The notes: generated by a model from the sequence alone, not told the origin. Shown: positions 33,567 to 42,082, counted from the first letter of the stretch. The stretch is DNA of 44,349 bases from DAIOFH01 sp036745875 (GCA_036745875.1 DAIOFH010000015.1:1-44349); one strand, 5' to 3'. A program made the numbers and translations.

Positions 33567-34928
33567 CTATTTCGTATGCATGACCTTGGTGAGGTTTTCA
33601 AACATGATACGGTAGCGGCTGGCAAGCGCTTCCGCATCTTCCATTGTCTTGGCTTCCGCATACACCCTGACTATCGGCTCGGTGTTGGACGGCCTGACAT
33701 GGACCCAACTGTCTTCAAAATCGAGCTTGACCCCGTCCTGAATGTCGACTTTGAGTGCTTTTTCCTCGGCAATCTTCTTGAGGATGGGGGCAATGTTCCG
33801 GCGCGGGATGGTGACTTTTTGTTTGCTCATGTGGTACGACGGGATCTCCGCCACATTTTGGGAGATGGTTTTTCCCGTCTCCAGCATCAGTTGCAGCATC
33901 AGCGCCATGCCGGTCAGGGCGTCGCGGCCGAGGTGGACCCTCGGGTCGATGACGCCGCCGTTGCCCTCGCCGCCGATGACGGCGTTGTGTTCGATCATCG
34001 CTTCGGCGACATTGACTTCGCCGACCGGGGTGCGCAGCACCTGGCAGCCATGTTCCCTGGCGATGTCCTCGACCATGCGCGTGGTGGATAAATTGGCCAC
34101 CACCGGGCCTTTTTCCTGCATCAGGCGGTATTTGGTCGCGAGGCAGAGGCTGTATTCCTCGCCTACGTATTCGGCCTTTTCGGAGACGACGGCGATGCGG
34201 TCGGCGTCGGCGTCCTGCGCGAAGCCGATGTCGGCGCGGTGGTCGCGGACGACGTCGAGAAGTTTGACGATGTTGGCGCGGGTGGGTTCGGGGTTGCGTT
34301 CGAACGAACCGTTCATGTCGCAGTAAATGCTGGCTATCTCGCAGCCGACGTGCTGGAGGAACTTGAGGGCGAGGGACGATCCCGCACCGTTGCAGCAGTC
34401 GATGGCCACGCGGAACTTGCGCTTCCTTAGGGCTTCCACGTCGACGAGCGGCATCACTGTTTCCAGATGGTTTTCTTCCGCGCCGCCGTCGAGTTCGACC
34501 GCATGGATGCGGTCGTAGCCGACCCGGACCGAATCGCCGCCGTAGTAGATGTCAAGGAGCTGGCGGCCCTGTTCCTGGTTCAGGTAGACGCCGTCCTCGC
34601 GGAAAAATTTGAGCGCGTTCCATTCGATGGGGTTGTGGCTGGCGGAGATGATGATGCCGCCGTCGGCGTTCAATTTTTTGATCATCATCGCGGCTGACGG
34701 CGTACCGCAGACCCCGACGTCGACGATGCGGCAACCGGCCGACAACAAGCCGGAAAAGACGGCATGCTTGACCATGTCCCCGGAGGCGCGGGTATCGCGG
34801 CCGACGACGACCTTGCCGCCCTCCGCCCATGTCCCGTAGGCCTGGCCCAGGTTGACCAACAGTTCCGGTGTAAGGTTGTCGCCGACGACGCCACGCACGC
34901 CGCTGATGCCGATCATCAATTTGCTCAT
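33567..34928 (-). CDS. glmM: Phosphoglucosamine mutase / phosphohexomutase (GlmM-like)
   Basis: 453 residues, alpha-D-phosphohexomutase superfamily, probably converting glucosamine-6-phosphate to glucosamine-1-phosphate for murein and lipopolysaccharide precursors. Domain I has the phosphoserine loop ISASHNP, domain II the metal loop DADADR, domain III the sugar loop GEGNGGVI and domain IV the phosphate loop RPSNTEP. All four are intact. The N-terminus reads IGISGVRGVVGDNLTPEL, as in GlmM and related phosphomannomutases. The start follows GGAGCGAAA. Its position before ftsH supports GlmM, as ftsH and glmM are neighbours in many bacteria. A phosphomannomutase role cannot be ruled out from sequence alone. 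Confidence 0.88.
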   Translation of the reverse strand: MSKLMIGISGVRGVVGDNLTPELLVNLGQAYGTWAEGGKVVVGRDTRASGDMVKHAVFSGLLSAGCRIVDVGVCGTPSAAMMIKKLNADGGIIISASHNPIEWNALKFFREDGVYLNQEQGRQLLDIYYGGDSVRVGYDRIHAVELDGGAEENHLETVMPLVDVEALRKRKFRVAIDCCNGAGSSLALKFLQHVGCEIASIYCDMNGSFERNPEPTRANIVKLLDVVRDHRADIGFAQDADADRIAVVSEKAEYVGEEYSLCLATKYRLMQEKGPVVANLSTTRMVEDIAREHGCQVLRTPVGEVNVAEAMIEHNAVIGGEGNGGVIDPRVHLGRDALTGMALMLQLMLETGKTISQNVAEIPSYHMSKQKVTIPRRNIAPILKKIAEEKALKVDIQDGVKLDFEDSWVHVRPSNTEPIVRVYAEAKTMEDAEALASRYRIMFENLTKVMHTK

Positions 34929-34992
34929 TTTCGCTCCAGAATCGTCAATTATTCGATAAATTTTGGTTAATGATTATGATGTTGCTGAAAAA

Positions 34993-35517
34993 TCACCACT
35001 TTTCCCAGTGGATGCGGTCTTCCTTGAATTTGTCCTTCGGCTTGCCTTCCGCTGCCGGGTAGCCTATGGACAACATGCAGAGGGGGAGGATGTTGTCGGG
35101 GAGTTTCAAAGTTTCCTTCAGGCCGCGGACGCGTTCCGGAATGGGATGGACGCCAAGCCACACCGTACCAAGGCCAAGTTCGACCGCCGCAAGCGCGATG
35201 TTTTCGCAGGCCGCCGAGCAGTCCACGACCCAGTATTCCGGGTATCCGGGCGTCGCCTGCTCCATTATCTCCACGTCGCCAGCAACCATGATGCCGAGGG
35301 GCGCTGTCGGGAGCATCTTGCCGAAGGGCAGGTGTGCCGCGATTGCGGCGAGGGTATCTTTTTCCGTGATGGCCATGAAATGCCATGGCTGGGCGTTTTT
35401 TGCCGTTGGCGCGGCCATGCCGGCCTTGAACAATTCCAATACGACTTCCCTTGGCACAGCCTTGTCCTGGTACTTCCTGATGCTGGTCCTGGCATGGATC
35501 GCTTCAAGTACGTTCAT
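34993..35517 (-). CDS. Nitroreductase-family FMN oxidoreductase
   Basis: 174 residues from the ATG at 35517 (GGAGA four nt upstream); the frame extends 20 codons further without support. The N-terminus ARTSIRKYQDKAVPREVV and the NAQPWHFM segment are the FMN-binding signature of the nitroreductase fold, followed by GKMLPTAPLGIMV, DCSAACENIALAAVELGLGTVWLG and the C-terminal GYPAAEGKPKD. These small enzymes are FMN homodimers that use NAD(P)H to reduce nitro compounds, quinones or other acceptors. The subgroup is common in strict anaerobes, and the natural substrate is rarely known. It reads toward glmM with a 64-nt gap. Confidence 0.9.
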   Translation of the reverse strand: MNVLEAIHARTSIRKYQDKAVPREVVLELFKAGMAAPTAKNAQPWHFMAITEKDTLAAIAAHLPFGKMLPTAPLGIMVAGDVEIMEQATPGYPEYWVVDCSAACENIALAAVELGLGTVWLGVHPIPERVRGLKETLKLPDNILPLCMLSIGYPAAEGKPKDKFKEDRIHWEKW

Positions 35518-35744
35518 ATGTTCTCCGTCCGCCGGACGTAAAAATCCCCTATCCCGGAAAATTCCGGCGATTTGCAAGAAGACATCTTAGCAACTCTCGC
35601 TGTTTTATTCCACAGAGATTTTTAATTAGCGCTTTTTAGAAAAGAATTGGTTCCTCGTTGCTTTTTACGGCACAACCGGTCTAAACCGAAAAGCGCCAGG
35701 GAAGGGTCACCTACTATATAAAACGCAATGGACGATCCAACGGG

Positions 35745-35772
35745 TTGCATAAATCGTCCCGGTGGCGATAAT
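35745..35772 (+). promoter_or_regulatory. Promoter of rnpB
   Basis: TTGCAT (35745-35750), a 16-nt spacer and GATAAT (35767-35772) place the transcription start near 35779, a few bases before the RNase P RNA helix P1. The rest of the 269-nt gap from 35518 holds no visible gene. Confidence 0.65.
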
Positions 35773-35786
35773 GGAAGCTCGGTTTT

Positions 35787-36156
35787 TCGCGAGGCGGATC
35801 AGACGGCTGCCGGGGGCAACCCCGGAGGAAAGTCCGGCCACCACAAGGCAGGAAAGCGGGTAACGCCCGCCGGAGGCGACTCCAGGGACAGGCAACAGAG
35901 AGCAGACCGCCCAGGGACCTGGTCCCGGGGTAAGGGTGAAAGGGTGGGGTAAGAGCCCACCGCGTCCATGGTAACATGGATGGCACGGCGACTGTCCTTC
36001 CGGTGCAAACGCAAATAGGGAACAAGACGGGTTCGCCCGTCGCGGGGCCGCCTGTCCCGCCGAAGTTCCGGGTAGCGCGCTCGAGGCCGGCGGCGACGTC
36101 GGTCCCAGATAAATAGCCGTCCACGACAGAAGCCGGCTTATCGATCCGCCACGCGA
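35787..36156 (+). ncRNA. rnpB: RNase P RNA (bacterial type A)
   Basis: About 370 nt, the catalytic RNA that removes tRNA 5' leaders. The universal core is recognisable: GGAGGAAAGTCCGG with flanking helices at about 35828-35842, and near the 3' end the segment starting at 36107 with AGATAAATAGCCGTCCACGA followed by CAGAAGCCGGC. Helix P1 closes the molecule: TCGCG-A-GGCGGATC (35787-35800) pairs with GATCCGCC-A-CGCGA (36143-36156). P1 is followed by eight T and doubles as the terminator stem. Helices 35858-35876 and 35941-35960 suit the specificity domain. The ends are inferred from P1 pairing. Confidence 0.95.
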
Positions 36157-36164
36157 TTTTTTTT
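36143..36164 (+). terminator. Intrinsic terminator of rnpB (P1 3' strand plus T-tract)
   Basis: The 3' strand of helix P1 is followed directly by eight T (36157-36164). The next gene starts at 36194, so it needs read-through or its own start between. Confidence 0.75.
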
Positions 36165-36193
36165 ACGCCGTTTTTTGGGAGTCTATAAAAACA

Positions 36194-36607
36194 ATGCCGG
36201 AATACCACCACTGCCAATACCGCGTCTCATACGGCGACACCGACCGTATGGACCGGGTGTATTATGCCAACTATCTTGAAATCTGCGAACGCGCCAGAAC
36301 CGAGTTCCTCAGGGATATTGGCTTTCCCTACCGTGAAATCGAGGAGCGGGGCTGGATGTTCCCGGTGAGGAAATGCGAAGTCAGGTATTTCAGCTATGCC
36401 GTGTATGACGACATGCTTGACTGCCGCAGCCATATTTCCCGGCTCAGCCATGCCACCCTGACCTTCAAGACCGAGCTGCTCCGCAAGGGCGAGGACAAGG
36501 TCCTTGTCGCCGCCAATGTCGAACTCGCCTGTGTCGGGGAAAACGGCAAACCCTGCGTCATCCCCGCAGAATTGAAGGAAGCGCTGGTGCCGTATATCAG
36601 TGAATAA
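36194..36607 (+). CDS. Acyl-CoA thioesterase, YbgC/4-hydroxybenzoyl-CoA thioesterase family
   Basis: 137 residues, one hot-dog fold domain. The YGDTDRMDRVYYANYLEICERARTEFLR-type N-terminus (YGDTDRMDRVYYANYLE, then ERARTEFLR) holds the family's catalytic Asp near residue 17. Such enzymes hydrolyse acyl-CoA or acyl-ACP thioesters, and YbgC is tied to the Tol-Pal envelope system in many Gram-negatives. The ribosome site GGGAG is 12 nt before the ATG. It begins 29 nt after the rnpB T-tract and ends 11 nt before the large repeat protein gene, with which it is clearly co-transcribed. No tolQRAB or pal gene is present here. Confidence 0.88.
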   Translation: MPEYHHCQYRVSYGDTDRMDRVYYANYLEICERARTEFLRDIGFPYREIEERGWMFPVRKCEVRYFSYAVYDDMLDCRSHISRLSHATLTFKTELLRKGEDKVLVAANVELACVGENGKPCVIPAELKEALVPYISE

Positions 36608-36618
36608 CCGGAGTTCTT

Positions 36619-39600
36619 ATGGCGTTACGGTCGTTTCTCTTTTCGCTGCTGCTGGTCGCACCCCTTGTTCCGCCGCTTGCGGCGGCGAACCTGACCGTAA
36701 AAGAGGCGGAAGAACGGGTCGCCGTCGCCATGCGCCTCATCGAGGGCGGCATCTACGACCAGGCGGCCGATATCGCCCGCGAAGTCCTGAACGATCCGTC
36801 ACTGCGCCAGTCCGCCGATGTCTCGGACCCTTCGATACAGGCTGTCCTGGCGCTCCGCGAAGCCGCCCGCTTCGCACTTGAACGTGCGCGTTTCGGCACG
36901 GCCCCGGACAGGGAAACATTTGAAGACATCGGCGACGAATTCGCCCTCCTCTACCAGAACCGCTACCGGCTGAACGAACCGCGTTACGGCATGCAAAGCG
37001 CCTATTGGGCCGGCCGCTCCTACCAGGAGGCGGAAGATTACGAACGCGCCGTCGCCATGTATACGAGGGTCGGCGGCATCAACCTGCCGCAGAATATGGA
37101 GGGCGACGCCGCCCGTCGCACCTCGGAATCCCTCCGCGACATGGCGGAGGCGATACCCTATCCCGGGACCCAGGCCGACCGCCAGCGGCGCGAACGCCTA
37201 CTCGACCAGGCCATCAACGAACTTGAACGCGCCAGGCTCGCCTTCCCCATCGGCAGGATCAGGAAGGAACTTGAGCTTGACTTGATCGCGCTCCGCCTTG
37301 CCCGCAGGCAGATTGACTATGTCCGTGAAGCGATGAGTGAAGCGGACGCCTTCCTCGCCGGCGAAGCGGCGAAGGACGATCTCAGGGCGCGCGCCGCACT
37401 GTACCGCGGCATGGCGGCCGAACGGCTTGACAATATAGAGGACGCCATAAAATGGTTCCGTTCCGTGGTAACGGAGGAGAATCCCACGCCGGACGACAAG
37501 AGGAACGCCTCCCTGGCGTTGGCCCTGGCGCTTCGGGAATTGTCCGGCCGGAAGTCGCCCGCCGAAAAGCCAGTGCTGCTGGGCCAGGCGGTGGGGGCGT
37601 TCCAGGTCGCGCTCGAGGGCACCAATGACAGCGAACGCTGGAACCGCGCCCGCGTACTCCAGGCGGACACGCTGCTCGAACTGGGGCAACCCAATGCCGC
37701 CCTCGAGGTGCTCCAGCCGATACTTGACGGAACCGCCATCCTGCCGGCAGCCTGGCGCCTGGCAGGCCGTGCCGAATTGAACAGGGGCAAACTCCAGGAA
37801 GCCCTGGAGTATCTTTTCCCCGCCACCTTGCCGTCGAACGGTTCCTCCGTACTCCGCCTCGACGCGCTTCGCGAAGCCAGCTTGGCCGCCAACAGCCGCG
37901 GCGATTATGGCCTCGCCTTGGCGCTCGCGCATCATGCCTCGCGTATCCTGCGCGCCGGGAGGGTGTATTCGTCCCTTCTGACCAACGAATTCATTGCGAT
38001 GGAAACGCTTCTCAACCTCGGGCGCGCGGGAGGGCCGAAGTTCCTTGCCGGAGACCTGGAGTTGCTCCGCAGCACGGACGGCAATGTCGTCCTTACCCAT
38101 GAGGACAGGCAGAAAAGCTCCTCCCGTGCGCTCGCCGTCGCGATGGGCGAGTTGTTCCGAACGGGGGGGGATTTTGATTCCGCCTATGCCACGTCGGTTC
38201 GCGCCGAAGCGGCGACCGCCTGGGCCAGGGCCGGCATCGAGGACCTGGAAGTCGCGGCGGGCATGATACGCCATCTCAGGAACAGGCGGCCTTCGACCGT
38301 CACGGAGTCCGACCTCCTTTCGCGCGAAGGAGAGACATACTACGCCCTTGCGCTGGCGCGGGCGCTGGACGTGCTTGAAAATCCGGAACCAAGCGAGGAG
38401 GAAATCCACCGGGTCATGTCCAACTTCACCATGGCGGCCTCCAGCTTCAGGTCCGCATCCAGCGACGGGCTGTCGGGGATGAACTCCCTGGAGCTCGGCA
38501 TTGTCAATCTTGCCAGCGGCGGGTTTCTTCTCAACTTGTCGGAGCGATGGGAAAGGGGCACCTGGTCCATGCGGGCGGACGGCTGGCGTTCCGAAGCGCT
38601 CAGCCGGATCGAAGCGTCGATCCGGCCTTTCGACCAGGCCTTGACCCGGTATGGCCCGGTCGGCCTTCAGTCCATGCGGGCCCGCTGGTCGAAGTCCAGG
38701 GCGTTGGAATTTTTGCAGGAATGGCGGCCCGCCGCCAGCGGTTACTCATGGCTTATGAACAATTCGGAAGCGCCGCGCGTCATGCGCGTCAACGCCGCCC
38801 GCCACTGGGCCCACTGCATGACCCAATTGGGGGAAAGCGCGCTTGCCGTGTCCCGTCTCGCCGGATTCGCCCAGTCGGACGCGGGAGCCGCGTTTATTGT
38901 TGGCCAATTGTCGGAACAGCTCGGGGACCTCGGTTCCGCGTACCGCTATTACCTTTTCGCCGCCGATCCGGAAAGCCCGGTGTTGCCGCCTGTGGCGTCG
39001 GGCATGCGCCAGGAAGCGGCGTATAATGCCGCCAAACTTGCCTTGAACAGCCCGGAGATCGTGAGCCCCGGTTCCGATCCGGAGGAGTTGCGCCGCCAAT
39101 CCCGGGAACTCCTGGCCACGACCGCCCTTGACGACATAGACGGCACCTGGACAGTCCGCATACTCGAGGAACTGGCGGACAGCTGGATCAACGAGGAGCC
39201 GGAGGGATGGCGCACCGCCCACCGTCTCGCCGTGCAGACGGCAGCCAATCCGAATGCGGGCGGCGACCTGAAGCGGGCCATGTATATCCTGGGGGCGAGG
39301 GCCTTGAAGGCGGGCGGGAACTTCGCAGCCGCCCTGGACGAGCTGGACAGAGCGTACGAACTGGTGGAAAGGGCGACAAGCACCGTCGAGCGGCGCGACG
39401 CAGCGCGGGTCGTCACCTTGATGGCTGATATTTACCGGGAGCAGGGGCGGTACGAGGACGCCTTGCGCGCCTATGCGAACGTGTTTGCCACCTACCCAGA
39501 GGCTGTGGAGGAGGCCGACGCGGCAAGGGCTTCCGCCGCGCGGATGATATTGCTCAGGCCGGGCGCGGGGCAGAAGGAGGACGAGCAGGTAAGGGCGATC

Positions 39601-39657
39601 CTTTCCGGCCTGCGCAACCAGAACCTTGCCGACGAAATCCTCAACAGCATGCGATAG
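36619..39657 (+). CDS. Large periplasmic TPR-like repeat protein
   Basis: 1012 residues with a signal peptide (about 1-22, ending LAAAN). The rest is almost all alpha-helical with recurrent TPR-like units, for example YGMQSAYWAGRSYQEAEDYE, RAALYRGMAAERLDNIEDAI, LLELGQPNAALEVLQPILDG, and the C-terminal NFAAALDELDRAYELVE and QGRYEDALRAYANVFATYPE. TPR solenoids mediate protein contacts; I see no catalytic motif. It is likely periplasmic or outer-membrane associated. GGAG precedes the ATG, 11 nt after the thioesterase gene, echoing the ybgC-to-ybgF (TPR) arrangement of Tol-Pal loci, but it is far longer than YbgF/CpoB (about 260). Function is unknown. Confidence 0.8.
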   Translation: MALRSFLFSLLLVAPLVPPLAAANLTVKEAEERVAVAMRLIEGGIYDQAADIAREVLNDPSLRQSADVSDPSIQAVLALREAARFALERARFGTAPDRETFEDIGDEFALLYQNRYRLNEPRYGMQSAYWAGRSYQEAEDYERAVAMYTRVGGINLPQNMEGDAARRTSESLRDMAEAIPYPGTQADRQRRERLLDQAINELERARLAFPIGRIRKELELDLIALRLARRQIDYVREAMSEADAFLAGEAAKDDLRARAALYRGMAAERLDNIEDAIKWFRSVVTEENPTPDDKRNASLALALALRELSGRKSPAEKPVLLGQAVGAFQVALEGTNDSERWNRARVLQADTLLELGQPNAALEVLQPILDGTAILPAAWRLAGRAELNRGKLQEALEYLFPATLPSNGSSVLRLDALREASLAANSRGDYGLALALAHHASRILRAGRVYSSLLTNEFIAMETLLNLGRAGGPKFLAGDLELLRSTDGNVVLTHEDRQKSSSRALAVAMGELFRTGGDFDSAYATSVRAEAATAWARAGIEDLEVAAGMIRHLRNRRPSTVTESDLLSREGETYYALALARALDVLENPEPSEEEIHRVMSNFTMAASSFRSASSDGLSGMNSLELGIVNLASGGFLLNLSERWERGTWSMRADGWRSEALSRIEASIRPFDQALTRYGPVGLQSMRARWSKSRALEFLQEWRPAASGYSWLMNNSEAPRVMRVNAARHWAHCMTQLGESALAVSRLAGFAQSDAGAAFIVGQLSEQLGDLGSAYRYYLFAADPESPVLPPVASGMRQEAAYNAAKLALNSPEIVSPGSDPEELRRQSRELLATTALDDIDGTWTVRILEELADSWINEEPEGWRTAHRLAVQTAANPNAGGDLKRAMYILGARALKAGGNFAAALDELDRAYELVERATSTVERRDAARVVTLMADIYREQGRYEDALRAYANVFATYPEAVEEADAARASAARMILLRPGAGQKEDEQVRAILSGLRNQNLADEILNSMR

Positions 39658-39662
39658 ATTTT

Positions 39663-39716
39663 CCCCTCACACTGACCCTCGCCCCCAAAAGGGGGAGAGG
39701 GTTAAGGTGAGGGGGA
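39663..39716. repeat. Dispersed palindromic repeat, copy 2; likely bidirectional terminator
   Basis: An imperfect hairpin pairs 39663-39686 with 39691-39714 around AAAA, built from CCCTCGCCCCC and GGGGGAGAGGG. It lies between two convergent gene ends. It aligns with the copy at 26369-26409, so it belongs to a dispersed family. Confidence 0.7.
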
Positions 39717-39733
39717 GTAAACCAAATTTTTTC

Positions 39734-40576
39734 TCAGCTCTTTCCTTCCCTGCTTTTCCTGATGACATCCACCACCACGGCGACAAGTATAATCGCACCC
39801 TTGACGATCTTCTGCGGGCCTTGCGGAATGGTGAGCAGGTTCATGCCGTTGTTGACTACACCCATGATGAGGACGCCGATGATGGTTCCGGACACGCCTC
39901 CCTGGCCGCCCATCATGCTTGTCCCGCCGATGACCACCGCCGCGATGGCGTCTAGTTCCACGCCGTCGCCGGCGACCGGCGTCGCCGAGTCGAGGCGTGC
40001 CGTCAGCATCATCGCCGATATGGCGCAGAAAAATCCGCAAATGGTGTAGATGGCGGTCTTGTAGCGCCGCGTGCTGATGCCGGAAAGGAGCGATGCCGTC
40101 TCGTTGCCGCCGATGGCGTAGGTATACCTGCCGAGCCGGGTGTAGTTCAGGATATAGCCGCTGGCAAGAAATACCACGAGCATTATCAGGGCGGGGATCG
40201 GCACCCGTCCCCAGCGTTCGCTGATGATGAGGAACGACTTGGGGAAGGAGAAGATGGTGTCGCCGCTCGTTATGGTGAACGCCGCGCCGCGTGCAATCGA
40301 CATCATGCCGAGGGTGGCGATGAACGGCGGCAATTTTACGTAGGAGATGAGGACGCCGTTTATGAACCCGAGGACCGACCCGGTAAGCAGGCCGAGGCAG
40401 ACGGCAAGCCAGGGCGCATAGGCGTAGTTTTTCATCAAGGTCGATTTGCCCGCTCCGTTTTCGCCGAGGAGCAGGTGGACTTCACCGGGCAGAACGTCCA
40501 GCCTCGCCTTGTCCAGGGCGATGACTCCGGGAAAGGACTTGCAAATGTCCTTCATTTCAAGAATGGGTTTTGTCAT
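39734..40576 (-). pseudogene. RbsA-RbsC deletion fusion: ATPase N-terminus joined to permease C-terminus
   Basis: An open frame of 280 codons that is chimeric. Residues 1-48 are the start of a ribose-type ABC ATPase (MKDICKSFPGVIALD, then Walker A GENGAGKSTLMK). From residue about 50 it is the C-terminal two thirds of an RbsC-type permease (APWLAVCLGLLTGSVLGFINGVL, then PPFIATLGMMSIARG, GGNETASLLSGI, and GGTSMMGGQGGVSGTIIGVLIMGVVNNG). About 450 ATPase residues, including signature and Walker B, and about 80 permease residues are gone, consistent with one internal deletion of roughly 1.6 kb that kept the frame open. Neither activity can survive. It follows the broken binding-protein gene, so the operon is decayed. 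A misassembly would look the same. Confidence 0.85.
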
Positions 40577-40598
40577 GCAATTCTCCCCGAGGATTCGC

Positions 40599-40632
40599 CC
40601 CGCCCGTTCGCAGCAGTGTCCGGGCGGGGCTT
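40599..40632 (-). promoter_or_regulatory. GC-rich hairpin between binding-protein and ATPase genes
   Basis: GCCCCGCCCG (40599-40608) pairs perfectly with CGGGCGGGGC (40623-40632), 14-nt loop, with no T-run. Such hairpins between binding-protein and ATPase genes commonly stabilise the upstream mRNA. Confidence 0.6.
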
Positions 40633-40711
40633 CCCCATGGCGCGCTTACGGAAATTCCGGATCGGGGCTCAGGAGGGAACCCCGGAAAACCCGGAAGACC
40701 GGAAGAGCCTG

Positions 40712-41650
40712 TTATTCGATCTTGAGGTTGCTTATTTCCTCGACGTTTTCCGCATTGATCACGACCATGTCCACTTCCCAGATCTTTTTGGTCAAACCGT
40801 TTTCAAAGATTTCCTTGAAGGCGTCGATGGCGAGAAGGCCGTTTATGTGGGGATAGGTGTAGCAGGAACCGGTAAGGCGTCCTTCCCTGATTGATTCAAC
40901 GGCGCTGGGGTTGCCGTCGTTTCCGACGATGATCAGGTCTTCGCGTCCGGCCTGGCGGGCGGCCTGGACGGCGCCCAGGGCCATTTCGTCCGATAGGCCG
41001 ATGAAAGCGTCGATTTCCGGGTGGGAGATAAGCATGTTCTGGGCCGCATTCATGCCTTTTTCGCGTTCCCAATCGCCGGGCTGGGTGGCGACGATTTTGA
41101 GATCAGGGTATTTTTCGGCGATCCGGTCGCGGATGCCGCCGGCGCGTTCGTTGGTGTGGTATCCCGGCAGCCCTTCAATGATGGCTATATTGCCCTTGCC
41201 GTTCAGTTTTTTGGCGACGAAGTCGACGATGGTGCGGCCGCATCTTCTCTGGTCGTAGCCGACATAGGCCTCGACCTTGCAGTTCGGGAGGTCGGTGAGG
41301 CTGTTGAAGACGATGACGGGGATGTTGGCTTCGTTGGCCTTGCGGACGGCGGCGCTGATGGCATCGGCATTGATGGCGCAGATGGCGATGCCGTCGACCC
41401 CCTCGGTGACCATGTCTTCGACGATCCTGACCTGCCCGGCGTAATCCGTCTCGCGTTCGGGGGAGATCGGGCGCAGGCTATAGCCTTCTTTCTTCGCTCC
41501 CGCTTCCGCGCCCTTGATCGTGAGGGCGTAGTAGGGGCTGATCATCCCCGGCGGAATTCAGGCGATGACCTTTTCCGCCGCCATAACGCCGCCCGCGACA
41601 CAGGCGAGAACAACCACCAGAGAAGACCAGCATAGAACTCGATTCCGCAT
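40712..41650 (-). pseudogene. Ribose-type sugar-binding protein interrupted by an in-frame UGA
   Basis: From the ATG at 41650 (AAGGAGGAACGG upstream) the frame reads a normal signal peptide (MRNRVLCWSSLVVVLACVAG, then GVMAAEKVIA). A TGA follows (codon 31, 41560-41558), then IPPGMISPYYALTIKGAEAGAKKEG and a complete Peripla_BP_4/RbsB-type body of about 280 residues to 40712. The frame is unbroken apart from the UGA, so one point change is enough to explain it. A restart at ATG 41545 would make a signal-less cytoplasmic protein with poor ribosome site. TGA is a normal stop elsewhere in this window. Together with the adjacent ATPase-permease fusion this indicates a dead transporter, unless it is a sequencing error. 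Confidence 0.82.
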
Positions 41651-41689
41651 TTTCCGTTCCTCCTTCACATAGAAAAAGAGTGGGGCAAA

Positions 41690-41771
41690 CACCGTAACGC
41701 GCCCGTTGTGATTGGGCGTACATTTCGCTGGCGGCAATCACAATATTGCCACCGATGGACGCGTTACGGTG
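41690..41771 (-). promoter_or_regulatory. Nested inverted repeats in the binding-protein leader: candidate structured RNA or operator cluster
   Basis: A perfect 12-bp inverted repeat (CACCGTAACGCG 41690-41701, CGCGTTACGGTG 41760-41771) encloses two smaller hairpins. One pairs 41730-41738 with 41745-41753 (its single mismatch becomes a U-G wobble in minus-strand RNA); the other pairs 41702-41704 with 41714-41716. The two loops contain UUGUG and CACAA and could kiss. An alternative perfect 9-bp pairing (41706-41714 with 41735-41743) excludes the hairpins. A minus-strand -10-like TATAGT at 41795-41790 would put all this in the 5' leader of the gene at 41650. Confidence 0.5.
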
Positions 41772-42082
41772 CTTTATGAATATGCAATGACTATATATAA
41801 TGTATTTAATTAAGTTTATGTCATAAGAGTGCATTCCGAACAGGGATATTTAAAAATGGTACGGGAATACAGTCAAAAGATTGGCGGTTTCGATATCACC
41901 AAGAACAAAACATCGTCATCCCGGCAAACGCCGGGACCAGAGGGCGCTTGCCAAAGGAATGGATGCGATTTTTATGATAACGCTGGAGCAGTCGTTTTCG
42001 TGACATTTCGCCATGCCACCGGCGAAAAGCCGCAATGCTCCTTCCAGTGTCTAATTCCAATTATCACAGAATTTCTTAAAGG
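41772..42082. other. Intergenic region between ROK gene end and ABC leader
   Basis: About 310 nt without a credible gene. 41780-41830 is AT-rich and probably holds the leftward promoter of the binding-protein gene. 41919-41936 is a short REP-like palindrome, listed separately. A second small palindrome (TTCGCC/GGCGAA) lies near 42004-42026. An 85-codon plus-strand frame here has no protein-like character. Confidence 0.5.
41919..41936. repeat. REP-like palindrome
   Basis: TCCCGGC-AAAC-GCCGGGA, flanked by CGTCA on the left, resembles the common CGTCAT(T)CCCGGC-type extragenic palindromes of many genomes. Only one copy is seen in the window. Confidence 0.45.

Noticed and set aside
41558..41560. 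UGA read as tryptophan or selenocysteine
   Set aside because: TGA ends normal genes here (for example at 18917), no Sec-insertion hairpin was seen just downstream, and a Sec is not expected after a signal peptide in this family.
41690..41771. Miniature transposable element with 12-bp terminal inverted repeats
   Set aside because: No flanking target-site duplication is visible and the inner sequence is itself highly paired, which fits a leader RNA or operator cluster better.
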